DNA from: Struthio camelus
Lineage: Eukaryota; Chordata; Aves; Struthioniformes; Struthionidae
NCBI RefSeq assembly: GCF_040807025.1
Contig: NC_090942.1
Span: 35,604,911-35,668,910 of the forward strand
DNA length: 64,000 nucleotides
Direction: 5' to 3'
This document shows, one piece after another, positions 1 to 12,685 of the stretch. Within the stretch, counting starts at the first letter, position 1; the number at the start of each line of letters is the position of its first letter. The notes beneath the pieces were generated by a model. That model was not told where the DNA came from and ran no database searches. It saw nothing but the letters and a program-made list of their open reading frames with translations. A program made the position numbers and the translations under genes.

Positions 1-3000
1 AATCCATTTGTGCTGTTGCTGTTGTTGTCTTCATTGCAAACAGTTTATTCATCATCAAAAGACATAACCTGTTCTTGTGTACTTCTGCTTTCTAGTCGCA
101 TTTCACATATCACAGCTGAGTATGAAGAGTTTATACTAAACTTCTCAGATATGTTTATAAAAGAACATCCTGGCCAAAAATAATCAGCTCATCCTTGTGA
201 TGAGTTCATCCTCATACTTGGCTTACAGAAAATCTGTTAGTCTAATTCTTTTTCTTGTTTCATTTAGTGCAAGGTAGAAAATGAGTCTTATTAGCAAAGT
301 GGCTTTAAAAAGACCATGTTTAACTATGGTTTCAGAATTAAATTTATTAAAGGACTTACTTATATGAGAAATGTCTCATAAAGGTGCTGAGTTAACCATT
401 TTGCTTAAAACCATTTAGCTATCTCAGATATATTTAAACATAATTAACTTAAAGTGGTATTTGACAATGCCTTAAACATTTGTTAGCGAAATCTAGTTTT
501 GCCAAGATGACAGACCTCTATCCTTAGGCATCTTCCTAAACTGAGCTGTAGCTTGAGCAACAGCAAAGATTTCCAAGGCAAGCAGGAACAAGAAATGTAA
601 AAGAAATTTTGGTCTCGCTTACACTGGGAAACTTCTACCACATTTGGGTATACCTACAAACAGCCTTGTTAGCTGAACAAGGATTGCTGCTAATCTACCA
701 GCAGCTGTAAACCAAGACAAACATTCAGTATCATGCTAGCTGCTGGCTGAGAGTTTAATCACTGTTATACATATAAATTTGATGATGACCAGCTGAACAG
801 ATTTTGTCCTGTCACGCAAAGCAGTAGGTCATCTAAACACTGGTTTACAGTCATGCTCAGAGATAGCAAAGTTGTATACCCAGGATACCTAGTTAACAGC
901 ACACCAAGACGGGGATGTCTGGATTTGATGCAAGTTTCTTCTTCACTTCCAGAAGAAATTTAACATTTGCATATACAAAGAGAACCCCTTCCCAATATAA
1001 TTGACCCAAACCAACACTCCCTCCCAGTGGTATATATAACCTTATATATAGGCCTACATACAGGCTGGAAATCCAAAAGAAACTAGAAAATTTTTTTCCC
1101 TAAGATCTGGAAATGTTTGAGCTTTAAACACAGGCCTGGAATCAGCTCCTCACTGGTATATCTTCCCCAAAAGACCCTTAAAACCTCTGACTTGCATTGA
1201 ACATGGTAAACTATGTACTGGGAAAAGAAACAGGTTTAAAATTGAAACAGTGCAAAATCAGACAAGTTGAAACAACTAAAAAAAGTTAGTTGAAAATTAC
1301 AGATCTAATCTAAAGCTCAAGTGAAATCAACAAAAAAAGTCCCACTGCTTTTAACAGACTGTGGAGTTTCACTAGCCTTACACCATGTGTCAGACAGCAC
1401 AAAAAATGCTCTTTCGTGCACCGACTAACCTCTTATTCCTCAGAGAGAGAGCATTCACCAAAATAGTCCCAGAAAGAGAATGACTATATCCTTTCAGGTA
1501 GTGTTTGGGCACGGGAGCAGAACAGGGTCTACCTGTCTGCTCATTGCCCTTGCGGGCATTGAGGCACTCACACATGCTGGATGAGAGCTTGCACGGGCAC
1601 GAAGGGTCCTTTGGCTCCGGCTGCAAGGGAAGCTGTGCTGGTGCCAACGTGCTGCCGCCCAGGCAGGCCACAGCTGGTAAAAACAGCCTTGAAACTCTTG
1701 GTTTTAAGGTGGATATCAATGTGAATGCATTGCACATTTAGGACAAAATACTACTACCTAGTAGGCATGAGTGAGTAGCTATCTAGTGAGCGGCCCAGCA
1801 GGCAGACGATAGATAACCTTAACAGGCTACTTCCTATAACCAAGAGATGCTTCGCAAAGGAAAAAGAATCGCCCAGAAGGGAATGGAAATTGTGGAACGC
1901 TTCTGTCTACCCTAACAGCCAAAAAAGTAATTAGAAATCCTGTCACAGTTTCTGACACTCTTCCTCACCCACTTTTCTTCTTGCTTTTGCAGGTAGGGTA
2001 CTGGGACATCTCCACGCTCACCATGCACTAACTCCTCAATGCACACCTTGACTGTCAAAGATTAAGCATATATGGCGCTCTCCTTCCCTACCCTCCACAA
2101 ACATTCACTGAAAAATGAAGCACTACCAAGGTTTTGCCCCATAACAGCTACTTGTGGCAGGGGCCAGAGTCGCCGAGGCACAGCCAGCCCAGCCCAGCCG
2201 CTCCTTCTCCTGTCATGGGTACAAATCCTCGCCCGGCTCAGGGGAGCGCGCTTCCCGCTACCGCTTCCTAAACTCCTCACCTTATGAAGTGAACCAGTAG
2301 AAAAGCCAGCAGGTTCATATTTTGTTTTGGCAAAGTTGGAGGTCTTTCTTGTCAATCATTATTTATTCTTTTATTTCATTTGTTTCATTTATTTATTTAT
2401 TTTTACAGAAGTGGCTGGTGTTTCATGTTGGCACTTTCCATCAAAGAAGTTGCATCAGAAAATTCCTGCCCAGTTCTAATCTTCATCAGTGCAGCTGCAG
2501 TGCGGTCACATTACTAAATCTCGCAGCTGGTAACTGCCCCAGGACTTCCCCTTAACAGAGCGTGACCTGCCCGGCGGTGCAGGGCCCAGGAGCGCCAGGC
2601 AGCCTGCAGCTGCTCGGCCCCTGCCACAGAACTGCACCCTTGCTTGCGAAAAAAATGCTCAGAATTGCATTTTTACACTAGAAGCTGCGTTTCACTGAGT
2701 AGCCAGAAGCCCACCGAAAGCTGCTGCCAAAAGGAAGAAAGGGCAAGAGGAAAGGGTTGGTTCAGGTTTTTAAAGATCACAAACACTGGCAGTAGCAGTC
2801 CACAGCGCTGCAGTAAATAAACAGGATTATGTGCAGGCACTGGCTTCCTTACTAGCACAAGTACCTGGATCCCTGAACAGAAACCTTCATACTCCACCTC
2901 CGTTTGCAATATTTGAACAGGAAGTTTGATAGGAAAACAGCTTCTTGTTTTAGAGCTCACAGAAGGCAAACGCTGAACATCAGCAGGTCTTTGCTATAAA

Positions 3001-3755
3001 CATGACACAGTCCCACACCTGTTGGACACTGCTAGCTGACAGAAAGGCTGGAAGGACTGCTGTAATGCGAGACAGGTTGTTCTTAAAATTAACAAAAAGC
3101 TCATAGAAAGAGAAAGCAAGTCAACGGTCTATTATTTACAAGCACATACTGATTTTTACTGAAACTGACAAATAGAGGTATTTTTGAAATGTGACCTCAG
3201 TTAGGTAAAGTTTCTCCTTCAGCAGCTTCTTGCTTGCATTGTCTTCGAGAGCAACGGCCACGGCACAGGTTATCTCGCTGGCTTGCGAATGTGGCCTGGA
3301 ACAACTTCTCCTGCCAGCAACGCAAGCTGTGAATTCCCTGAAGCTTGGAATACACGGCTGCGGCCAGGCGAGTCAAAACCGTAATACTAGAGGTCAAAGG
3401 TCAACAAAGTGATTTGTCCAAAATTATTCTGTTGGTCTAATTGTATTTATTATTATTACTTCTTTCCTGTATGTAAACAGACATTTCAAAATGTTGGCTT
3501 TTTCCTACGTTATATGTTTGTGCACTGTATTAGACTAATTTGAAAGATTCAAAATGATGAATAAATTGCCACTCTGTTTGCTTTATCTGCTGTTGCAGCC
3601 TATGCCCAACAGATGTCACATATGAAATTCAAATTACATCTTCAAATGGAGCATGACTTAGTAATGAATAATTCAATACATATACTGAAAATTAGAATGC
3701 TGTTTTTAAATAGCGTGTTTCTTAGCAATGGCGGCGTCAGTGGAAAAATACTCAC
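1..3755 (-). other. SLC38A1: SLC38A1 intron (no exon seen)
   Basis: This follows the donor of the first coding exon. I searched the minus strand for the next SNAT1 segments (KFISDRES..., [17 protein letters not shown]) and did not find them. It holds a perfect DR1 nuclear receptor motif at 3391-3403 and short AT-rich runs. No other gene is supported. Confidence 0.7.
3391..3403. promoter_or_regulatory. Perfect DR1 nuclear receptor element
   Basis: The sequence is AGGTCAAAGGTCA, two AGGTCA half-sites in direct repeat with one base between. This is the consensus bound by PPAR/RXR, HNF4 and COUP-TF type receptors. It lies in the SLC38A1 intron about 370 nt downstream of the coding exon donor. 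Function is inferred. Confidence 0.45.
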
Positions 3756-3874
3756 CTATTTATCTGGCCATTTTCCACCTCTGTGAAATCATTTGAATCA
3801 TTGCTGATGTTATCATCTTCAGGAACAGTCATATTCTGCAATTCAGTCAGTTCTAATCCAGCTTTGAAAGGCAT
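3756..3874 (-). CDS. SLC38A1: SLC38A1 (SNAT1) first coding exon, partial gene
   Basis: Reading down from the ATG at 3874-3872 gives MPFKAGLELTELQNMTVPED then DNISNDSNDFTEVENGQIN, and the donor AATAG then GTGAGT. Human SNAT1 starts MMHFKSGLELTELQNMTVPED and continues the same way, so the identification is firm. This is the cytosolic N-terminal tail of the Na+-coupled glutamine/neutral amino acid transporter SNAT1. The exon ends in phase 2 after residue 39, as in SLC38A2. The next human segment (SKFISDRESRRS) is not found at 1-3755, so the other coding exons lie beyond the left edge. The start context CACCCAGGATGCC is moderate. Confidence 0.95.
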
Positions 3875-3968
3875 CCTGGGTGAGGAACTGTACGTAGCCA
3901 AGAGTCTATCCAAATATTAGTGTTTGGTTGGTATCTTGCAAGTAAACTGCAGCCACAACGTGAGCAAT
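3875..3968 (-). other. SLC38A1: SLC38A1 5'UTR part of the first coding exon
   Basis: The sense strand has a strong splice acceptor ending at 3969: a run of about ten T, then CCCTTGTGTTTTATTTAG. The exon would therefore span 3968-3756, with 94 nt of 5'UTR. A weaker internal AG (CTGCAG) also exists. The exact exon start is inferred from splice signals only. Confidence 0.65.
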
Positions 3969-6540
3969 CTAAATAAAACACAAGGGAAAAAAAAAACAAG
4001 ATGTATACCACCAACAGTAGACAATATCACCAGAAGAATACAGTGAAACCTGGACAGCAGAGACCATCTTTACCAACCAATTTGTATTTTTAGAGGCACT
4101 TCAGGTGAATGAATGCTTTGCAGAAGAGTGGTAACTTTATACTCCATAATTAGATGAACTTCACTAACCAGGCAAATTTACTCAGTTGCACAACTAATTG
4201 CTGAAGATGGTACTTATATTTATAAACTAGTGAGCAAACCAATAATATTTCAGGAAAAAAGGTTAATCACCGTAATTAAAGAATAAAAATGTTTTGCTTG
4301 CCCAAGTCCCAGTTAGTTGTTTGCTGTTCATCCTCTGTATGTTCTCCATGCTGCTTCTCACTAAAAAAAAAATAAAATAAAATAAAATGCCCTCTCATAA
4401 TTTTCATACCTTGTGTCCCTGCTAAGGACACACTTGCTGCTAAGTGTAGGGAGCAGCGGGATACAATTATTCCAGGATTCTGTTCTACTAACATCTGTAT
4501 TCCTGACATTTGAATTGGTTAAGATTAATCAGACATAAAGCACCCTCTGTAAATTCTCTTTGCCGAAACACTCATTCTGAGCAAGGGCAGAAACAGACAA
4601 AAACAAATCCCTAAACTCATGGAACATATGAAGAAAAAATAACGTGTATCTTGTATCCAGCAAGCATTGCCTAGAGATCAGCTGGTCTCTCCACTGCCGG
4701 ACGTGTTGTGCAAAAGCACCTAGAGTAACACCAAGGTAGATAGGACAAATCTGGTCCAGTGCCATATTTCCTCATTGAAAACGCAAATCAACTGAAAGAC
4801 CGCTATTTTCCCAGCTGAACTTCAACTACGACGTAACATGGGGGCCACAGGATGTTATTTAGAAACGAGCTCCTACAGCACAACCCTCTTAATTCCCGTT
4901 CTGTGAACGAATTTTCTGCAGTAATGCCAAAGAGGTATTCGCCATTCACCCTGGGGTACTTTATGAATGCCCACACATCAGATTCATTTGGGGACATTAT
5001 CAGATTGTCAGAGCTACCTCAAAACCACGAAAATACTCCTGTACAACGAAAGCAAGAGTATCCCCATCTTTTACAGGGCCTCAAGGAAACAGGGCAGGCC
5101 TTAGTTCACTTCTTGTTCAGTTATGACAGCTGCTTGTTTCATATGAATTTTACAGGACCCAATATTTCTGGCTTATGCTACATCCTCGCCACATATAAAA
5201 GGGATTTGTAAAAATAACATTTTCGCTGTAAATAGTTTCTCAGAAATTTAATTTTGTCTTGCAGTTTACATTGTCTTAAAAAATTGTCTTTCTCCACGTA
5301 TCCCAGTGTGTCCAAATTTAAGGTATAAATTTAAAGGTTAGCCTAAAACACTTACGATAAGGTAGAATCTGCTCATTTCTACAGAAGGAGCCACTATACA
5401 ACGAGTTACACGGGCGGACAGCACGGGGAGGCAGATCTGGCGAGAGGAAGGTGCTGTGGGATGTGAATTTGGTCCTTTGCAACTCACCTACACAAGAGTT
5501 TTTAACTACAGGTACTAGGAGGGCAAACATCTGGGTATTAAAATGTTGGCATAAGAAAAAAACGGATTTAAACTGCTGATAAATAAATACAGACTGGTAT
5601 GTAGAAGGTGGTTTTAGCAGTGGCACTCTGGAACAGTCTTCCCAGAAGCAGCAGGGATAAAATAGTCTACCTGTTTTGAAAGAGAAACTTGATCTTTTTA
5701 TAAAAGGATAAAGCCACAGGAGAGAGCGACTGCTGAGGTGGCGCGCTGAATTCTGAAGCTTCTTGTGACCCTGCGTTCCTAAAATAAAACAATTCTTTAA
5801 CAGAAGTGACAATGTCTGCACAGAGATTGGCATCCACGGAAATTTTAAACATAACATAAAATGAGCACCGCAACTTTCCCTTTGGGTACAGTTTTGCATC
5901 TTAGTACCCCAAGAGGATTTTCAGAATTGCCTCGACATTGCCTGCGCTTAATAAATTCCACATAAAGTGTTCCAAAAATAAGTGCTGAAATTAGCACTTT
6001 CATGAGGTAAACAATGTGCTGGAGAGCAGACTTCACAGCCCACTGACATGAAGCTCCTACTTCTCATTTCTGCTGGTGTCTAGCTGAAATGCTGTAAGGC
6101 CGGACTAACAGGAAAACAGTTCACTGACTTATTTGCAAGGAATCTTTACAATGCAAAAGTACCAATATTTTTTGTTTTTACTAAAACTCCAATTCTATGA
6201 AAAACTGAATGAAGACAGAGCAAAATCTTAGTGCAATCGATGTTGGCCGGAGTGCGAGCAATAATTTCAGCAGATTCAAGACTTAAAACAGATTAGCTAC
6301 TTCTGCAGCAGCAGGAAGACAGGCGACATCTTTCAATGTATATCAGGTTCTTCCTAGGCTTAGTGATCTACTTAAAAAAAAAATCCCCAAAACCAAAAAA
6401 AAAAAGAAAAACCAAAACATCCTGAAACAAAAAAACTGTTGAGTGAAATAACGCATTGCGTTTCCAAGTCTGAGAAAACCTGGTCTCAGCGCCAAAACAC
6501 TAGGAGAAAAACAGAGAAATATGGGGCTGGCGACTGAAAC

Positions 6541-6690
6541 GCTAGCTGTGATAGCTTTAACTCATTGCAAGAGTTCTCCAGCTCACTGGAGAAGGATAAC
6601 CACCTCATCCTTAGCATCTCCATCTGTAAAATTAAGGTGATAATAGTGATAATAACACTCAGTTTGTAAAGCACTCGCCTTAGCGCTGAA
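6541..6690 (+). mobile_element. MIR-like (core-SINE) relic
   Basis: The order GCTAGCTGTG, CATCTGTAAAATTAAGGTGA, TAATAACA, then GTAAAGCACTCGCCTTAGCG follows the MIR consensus (CTAGCTGTG, CATCTGTAAAATGGGGAT, AATAATA, GTAAAGCGCTTAGCA). It is diverged, as expected for an old amniote SINE. It is called by recall of the consensus, without an alignment. Confidence 0.55.
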
Positions 6691-9210
6691 AGGTGTGATA
6701 TGTGAGATACTCAGAAAAAACAAACTAAGCAAAACTCTCCATTTTTGCCAAAATGACTTTACTGTGGATATGCACAGTGTAACGTCTTTATCGGAGCTAA
6801 TCACTCCAGGCTCTCTTCACGTTCAGTGAAGTATGAAGGTGGTCACAAGATTTCCCCCCCCAGAATGCCTATTTTAAATGTCTACTTATGGATGTGACAA
6901 ATCGCACGCAGATTCTAAATAAAGTCTGCAACCCCTAAGAGCAGGATTCACCTCAACCAGCTTTATTCTCTGAAAGTTGTGTTCATCATCTGAACCCCAC
7001 TGCTGGGAGAGAAGAGAGTCTGGCCCTGCCAGACTACTTCACCCCAGCCCAGGGGAGGTGTTTGTAAGCACGCTGAACGGCTCTCTGCAAATGTAGCGTT
7101 CTTCTTGTCAAAGCGACTTTGACTGGAAACCTTACACTGAGATAGCCGAGTTAAACGAGTCTTAACCTCAAGCGTCAACGTCACTAAAAATGAGGAGAGA
7201 AAAAAAAAAGTTTCAGCTAATGAAATTCTCCGTAGGTTGATTTGGAGCTATACTGGAAGAAGCACGATAGTATTTGTATTTAAGGCCTTTTCATTCACGA
7301 AACGTCATAGAGCAAATTCAAATAAAAATGCTATTTTGGCAAAAATACCAAGACTGAGCTTGATTCTTAATTGACTCTGAAAGGCAATAAAAAACCATCT
7401 GACCAGTGAGGGTAGCAATCCCAATCAATGCCAGTCACTGGGCTCACTTACCCTGCCACCTTCAACGCCCTCCCCACAAAAGGAAAGCAATATCCAGATA
7501 CCGGCAATCAAACCTCTCTCTCCCCAGACATACACAAAGTAAATCTACGACAAGAAATATGAATTCTGCTCTTACTTGGAACTTTTCCACTGAGACAGAC
7601 AAACACTGCATGAATCACCTCGAGAAAAACCAGGAAAGAACTAATGCCACATTTGAAGGAACGTCAAAGATCTGTGTTTTGTAGCTGAGCTGGGCCCTCA
7701 GTTTAGTAGAAAAAGCACTCCACTAGGCTAGAAGCTTGCCTTTGTCTTTAGACATCCCATGACATGTCTTGTAAAACCTATTTTAGATAATTTATTTATC
7801 ATGCGCTGCCTGCAAAATAACACCACTGCCTTAAAATTATGAGAAAGATAACAATTGGTCACAGACTCCATATGAAGGACTGTGAGATGACACAAGAGGA
7901 TAAAATGAATTTATTTTTCTCAAGGACTTTGAGACCTTCACAGGCCATTAAAACATATTTTCAAGAACTGGGGTCTTTTTCTCTAATGTCTTCTGAAACA
8001 TTCTCCCCCGCCCCCAATCTCTGCAACCCCAGTTTTCTGGACTATCAAAGCATCACAACAGCAGTAGCGGGCTTGAAAAGTTTGTGTATTTGGAAAATGT
8101 GGAGACTCTAACTTTATTTCTTCTCCTGGCTTAAGCAGGAATCCTTTCCAGGCAATACCCAGAAGAGGTGTAATTCCAGAAAACTCTTCACTAGAAGTCG
8201 CATTTCTTTGTGATTTCTTTTTTTGCACGCTTTGATTCAGTCGCATCACTTCTGGAGGTAACGGTGATGGCATGATTCACAGGGGTTTTTTTTATATCCT
8301 GGAAATGACTTAATTCAAAAGTATGACCTTAGATGCATGCCTGCGCCAAAGTTGACCAAGTACCTAAGAGGTGCTTGGAGGCAGCAGTGAGTTTCGATGC
8401 CATTTTACCCCTTTCTAGGCACGGGTGTTTGTCACATGACCTTGCACACTCACTGTGTGCTTCCTTCATTGCGTTTCCTGCAGTCAAACGGTCTTGTAGT
8501 TTCGTGATGCACTTATCCAAGACACACTAAGCAATTTTAACTATAGACTTCAAGATAATTTAGTTAAAAGCTGAAATATAACTCAACTTCCTCTTCAAAT
8601 GGAGTTCTGCCAAGAACTCCTCTCGGTAGGTTGCAAGTCATCAGGATCCAGTGCTTGAGTTTCACGCCAGCTGTTTTATTCCTGCAAAGACTGCGATGTG
8701 ATTTGTCTTTCTTTCTTCATATTTTGGTATGTTCCTTCAAACAGCAGCAATGTGACCAGTATAATGAAACATTGAGCCTGAAACTCTGTGTATGAACTAC
8801 TCACGTAAATGATAAAAAAGTAATAATAGGTTTTATATGTAACGGTGTCACATTGAAAGCGCGGGAAGCAATTCTCTCCTTTTGTTCAGCATTGGTGACA
8901 CCTGACATCTGGAACATAAAGTTCCTGTTTTACTCTTAACCTACAGGAAGGACAAAATGGAGAGATTAGAGAAGAGCCATTGAGATAACAAAGAGCTTGG
9001 AAAGTAAAGACTGACTCACATCCACTGAGCAAACATCTGTGGTGCTGAAAATGTCATTGCCTCTAGCTACTTAGTACTGTCCCTCTCCACAAGGCTAAAG
9101 CCACGGGAGCAGAAGTGGCCAAGACAGCATTGTGCTTCCATCCCCACTGCACCCGTGCCTGGGTGCGAGACACCCTTGCCATGGGGCTCCAGGCTGTGAG
9201 GGAGAACAAG

Positions 9211-9257
9211 CGAGGTGCCAGCATGCACCCGAGGTGCCAGCATGCACCCGAGGTGCC
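9211..9257. repeat. Short tandem repeat of a 19-bp unit
   Basis: Two perfect copies of CGAGGTGCCAGCATGCACC at 9211-9229 and 9230-9248, followed by a nine-base partial copy. It is a recent slippage-type duplication in non-coding sequence. Confidence 0.9.
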
Positions 9258-10160
9258 GAGGCTGGAGACACCCCCGGCCATGGCAGTGTGGTGGGGAGAA
9301 GTCCTTGCAGCTGCTGCAGCTGTGCACACCCTGAATGTGAGCCCTAACCTCTCATTTCTGGGCCCCTGGCTAACATAGCGACTCTGTCCTCCAACACAGC
9401 CCCAAGATGCAAGGAATAGGAACAGTTAAAAGATAAGGTGTGTGTGTGGTGGGGAGAAACAACCAAGTGACAGAAAACCTGATAAAGCAGCTCAGAAAAA
9501 GATGTTACAAAAAAGGAGAGATGTACACAAATGCAAATTCTCAACCTTCTTCTGTACGGTGACCTCGTGTTGCAACAAGAAAATGTTCCTGCCCTGTCCC
9601 ATCACTTTCAACACTGCCCTTCCATATTGCCATAAAGAAAGGGGAGACAGTCCTAAATTAAGTCTCGACAGGCCACTCAGTTGATCAAAGGCAGGCAAAT
9701 AAGAAACCATAAAATTCCAGTCTGATTCACGCAGTGATTCATTATTTTAGGCAAAACACTTAAAGATGAGCCATAAAGTAAAATGGTTTTAAATACGTTT
9801 TTGTTTTGAGCCCTGCCCAGCAAATTTAGGGAAGGCATTTGGCAAAGGAATATAGTCACATTTTTTCCTAATTATATCTCTCTGTGAAATCCTCTCAACA
9901 TTCTCGGCTTTGCTGAAGAGATCCCAGAACAAACCACTACAAATACATGAACTCTTGTATTCCACAGAAATTGTGCTGTGAGAGTGGTGCTTTATGGGTT
10001 ACCTCAATAAAACACACCATCAAAATGAATTCATAAGGACTTAAGAGCAGCTTAAAAATTCCTGTTGAAATCAAATTTTTGCGCTACAGAAGGAAGAACT
10101 CTTTGCTTCAGTCTGCAACTTGCTTTTCCTTATTTCTTTTTTTCTCCAGTTTACATGCAA

Positions 10161-10275
10161 CTTCTTTGCTTCAGTTTATCTGTAAGAGACTCACAGTGAT
10201 ATTTACCTGATTATACTCACAATATCTATGTAAAGTTAACTGGATAATGCCTGCAAAGCACTCTGAGCATGAAAA
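10161..10275 (+). mobile_element. MIR-like (core-SINE) relic
   Basis: CTTCAGTTTATCTGTAAGAG, then GTGATATTTACCTGATTATA and GCAAAGCACTCTGAGC, match the order CTCAGTTTCCTCATCTGTAAAA, ATAATAGTACCTACC, AAAGCGCTTAGAAC of MIR. Diverged. Confidence 0.45.
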
Positions 10276-10439
10276 AAGCCACCATCTTTACTAAGAGTGG
10301 CTGTTCAATCTTCTTGGATTGGATTAAGGCTAAAGCAATAAATACAGATCAGAAAGGAAACACTTGCGTTTACCTTTAGAACATTTAAGTAGTCCCACAA
10401 CATTTTGCTTTTTTTCATAAAATGTATTTTTAGAGCAGT

Positions 10440-10510
10440 AGTTATTGTCAGACGACTTGCTAAGCTTATTCCTACAGAAATGAGGAAACTGAGGAAAAGA
10501 TAGAGGGAGA
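10440..10510 (-). mobile_element. MIR-like fragment, reverse orientation
   Basis: TTATTCCTACAGAAATGAGG followed by AAACTGAGGAAAAGATAG resembles the reverse complement of the MIR core (CCATTTTACAGATGAGGAAACTGAGGC). It is short, so the call is weak. Confidence 0.35.
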
Positions 10511-11894
10511 GGGGAGAACACGGGAAGAAGGAAAGTCCCATTTATGCTCAGTCACCACTGTTTCCTGAGACAAGAACAAAACCAGAAAGCAGAAAACCCC
10601 GACGAAAGGCAGGACAAAGACCCAGGATGAGAAGCCAGAAAGCAGGCATGTCAGAGAGCCTTTCCTCCCCATTCCATGTGTTAAAATCCTTGTAAAAAGC
10701 AGGATTTGGTCACGAAGGACAATTGATCCTCTGTGTTCTACGACGCTGCAGAAAGGGTCTAACAAGGCAGACGATAATCCTTTGTACGGGGGGTAGGTGG
10801 AGAGCAGCAGTCTCCTCCCAGCCCGTCTCCCATCCGCAGCCAGGCTCGAGAGAGTCCAGCAGGTCCCACTATGGCCCCAATAGCCTGGAGCAGCTGGGCA
10901 GAGGATGCTGCAGCGTGCCTCAGGGAAGCGTTCGCTCTGTGGTGCCTCTTCAAAATGAGAAAAAAAAAAAAAACCCTCCAAAAAGGCAAAGTCAAATAGG
11001 AGTCGTTCAGCACTACCGTGAAGCAGATTCCATTTTAAGTCAGTGAATTTCCGCTAAGTCGCACACCACAAGGCCTTTGCTTGCTGGAAATATGATAATT
11101 CCAAGATTTCAGAGAAGTTCTGCCAATTGATTTCCACACAATTTCAGAATGGGCTCCAAACATGAAAATGGCAGTTATTGATATTATGTATTCTTCAGCA
11201 ACAGATGGAATTTCCTTTTAGATACTTTTTACAGAACGTACATACTTTGGTGACAACGGAAGTAAAAGTTGGATGGAACAATGCTATTTCCCCCCCTCTG
11301 TAGCTTGATTTTAGGTGGCTAAAAAAGAGCATTTCAAATCAAATGAAAAAAGCGTGTTTGCTAGTACTTCACTTTTAGAACAACGAACTGGTCAATGTTA
11401 TTTTGCCTTTCAAGCAATAGTAAACAAACAAACAAAAAAAACCCCAAAAGCTGAATGAAGCACCACACAGCAGCCACAACAATCATTTGGAATATGGGTT
11501 AGCAGAAATGCCCCAAAGCAGTATGTGGGTCACAGAACCATCCAACGCTATGTGGCAGGTTCAGGCTGCAGGAGAAGGCCACTAGCTTCTCCTGCAATAA
11601 AACCAGCTGCCAGACATGGGTTTTATTTCAGTTCTCCTAATGTCACATAAACAAAGCACAGGTTTACACACTTCCTCATCTCCTCTTTCATGAAGGCGAT
11701 AAATTATAGCTTACAGGTTGCATTACCAACTCCGAAAAACAAGGGAACAAAACCTCTGCCATAGAAGAAAGCTACACGTACGGATGGACACGTGCACGTA
11801 TGTATAGATGCATTCAAACCTAGCACCTTTTTGTTCTCGTCTTTGGCTCATTCAAAGCAAGCAGCTTAGCTGTTACTCTATATTTACGGGCAAA

Positions 11895-11906
11895 TACACA
11901 CACGCA

Positions 11907-11969
<63 letters not shown>

Positions 11970-12002
11970 ATATATATATATATATATGTGTGTGTGTGCG
12001 CG
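11895..12002. repeat. Compound (TA)n/(TG)n microsatellite
   Basis: About 108 bp of alternating pyrimidine-purine sequence: several (TA) runs broken by TGTATG, ending in a TG run and CGCG. It lies just upstream (in plus coordinates) of the SLC38A1 island. It creates artificial open frames of tyrosine/isoleucine repeats. Confidence 0.95.
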
Positions 12003-12210
12003 CCCCGGGCCCAGCCTACATCTTCTGAATACCGTAAAACTTCCACGGACTCCGCCGGCAGTGTCGGATTTAAGCGAAAAGCAGGCACGCTTCTGGCTAA
12101 GGCCGGATTAAAGCCGAGGCCACGGACCCTGTGGGGCTGCGACACACCCGACCCGGCCGCCCGTTTGCGGCGATCACGTCTTCCAGCTCCTACCGCGCAG
12201 GGTGGGCGCT

Positions 12211-12260
12211 CTCTTTATTTATTTTATTTTATTTTATTTATTTATTATTATTTTTTTAAC
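12211..12260. repeat. (TTTA)n/(TTTTA)n low-complexity run
   Basis: About 50 bp of T-rich tetramer and pentamer repeats at the edge of the SLC38A1 CpG island. Confidence 0.85.
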
Positions 12261-12658
12261 GCTGCCGGCGAAAGCGGATCGCATGCTAACTGCCATGTTA
12301 AATTTAAGGCACGCTGCAGTGGCTGGCCGAGGCAGCATCCCGCGGGCACCGCCGGCGCGGACCCTGCGCCCCGCGGAGGTGCCGCATGGCACCGCGCCCC
12401 CCACCCCCACCCCCACCCCCGCCCGCCATCGCGACGCCCGCGGGGCTTCCCCCCCTTCCTCCTCCCCTCTCCCCACTTTCAGGTTTTGAAATTGGAAGCG
12501 CCCGGCGGGGAGGCACGTTTTTGGGGTGGGGTGGGGCGGGGGGGGCGCCCGGCGGGGACAAAGCGCGGCCCGGGGCGCGCTGCGCTGGCCGCTCCGCCGA
12601 GGGCAGCGCGGGCCGCGGGTCGGAGACAAAGGCGGAGCCGGCGGCGCGGAGAGCCGCT

Positions 12659-12675
12659 CCCCCCCCCCCCCCCCC
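12659..12675. repeat. C17 homopolymer (G17 on the gene strand)
   Basis: Seventeen consecutive C lie between the CARE motif and the rest of the SLC38A1 island. Runs of this length are length-unstable and may be mis-assembled by one or two bases. Confidence 0.85.
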
Positions 12676-12676
12676 G

Positions 12677-12685
12677 ATTGCATCA
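12677..12685 (-). promoter_or_regulatory. C/EBP-ATF response element (CARE) motif in the SLC38A1 island
   Basis: The minus strand reads TGATGCAAT, an exact match to the CARE/AARE core used by ATF4-C/EBP dimers (TGATGNAAN). It lies 11 nt into the putative SLC38A1 intron 1, next to a 17-G tract on the same strand. Function is inferred; the loose core can occur by chance. Confidence 0.4.

Noticed and set aside
926-934. TGATGCAAG, CARE-like motif in the SLC38A1 intron
   Set aside because: The loose core occurs several times by chance in 64 kb, and there is no promoter context here. The same applies to 36572-36580.
5318-5899. Minus-strand frame of 193 codons in the SLC38A1 intron
   Set aside because: No domain or codon bias. 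On the plus strand a short stretch near 5628 (WNSLPR) hints at a decayed repeat, too weak to name.
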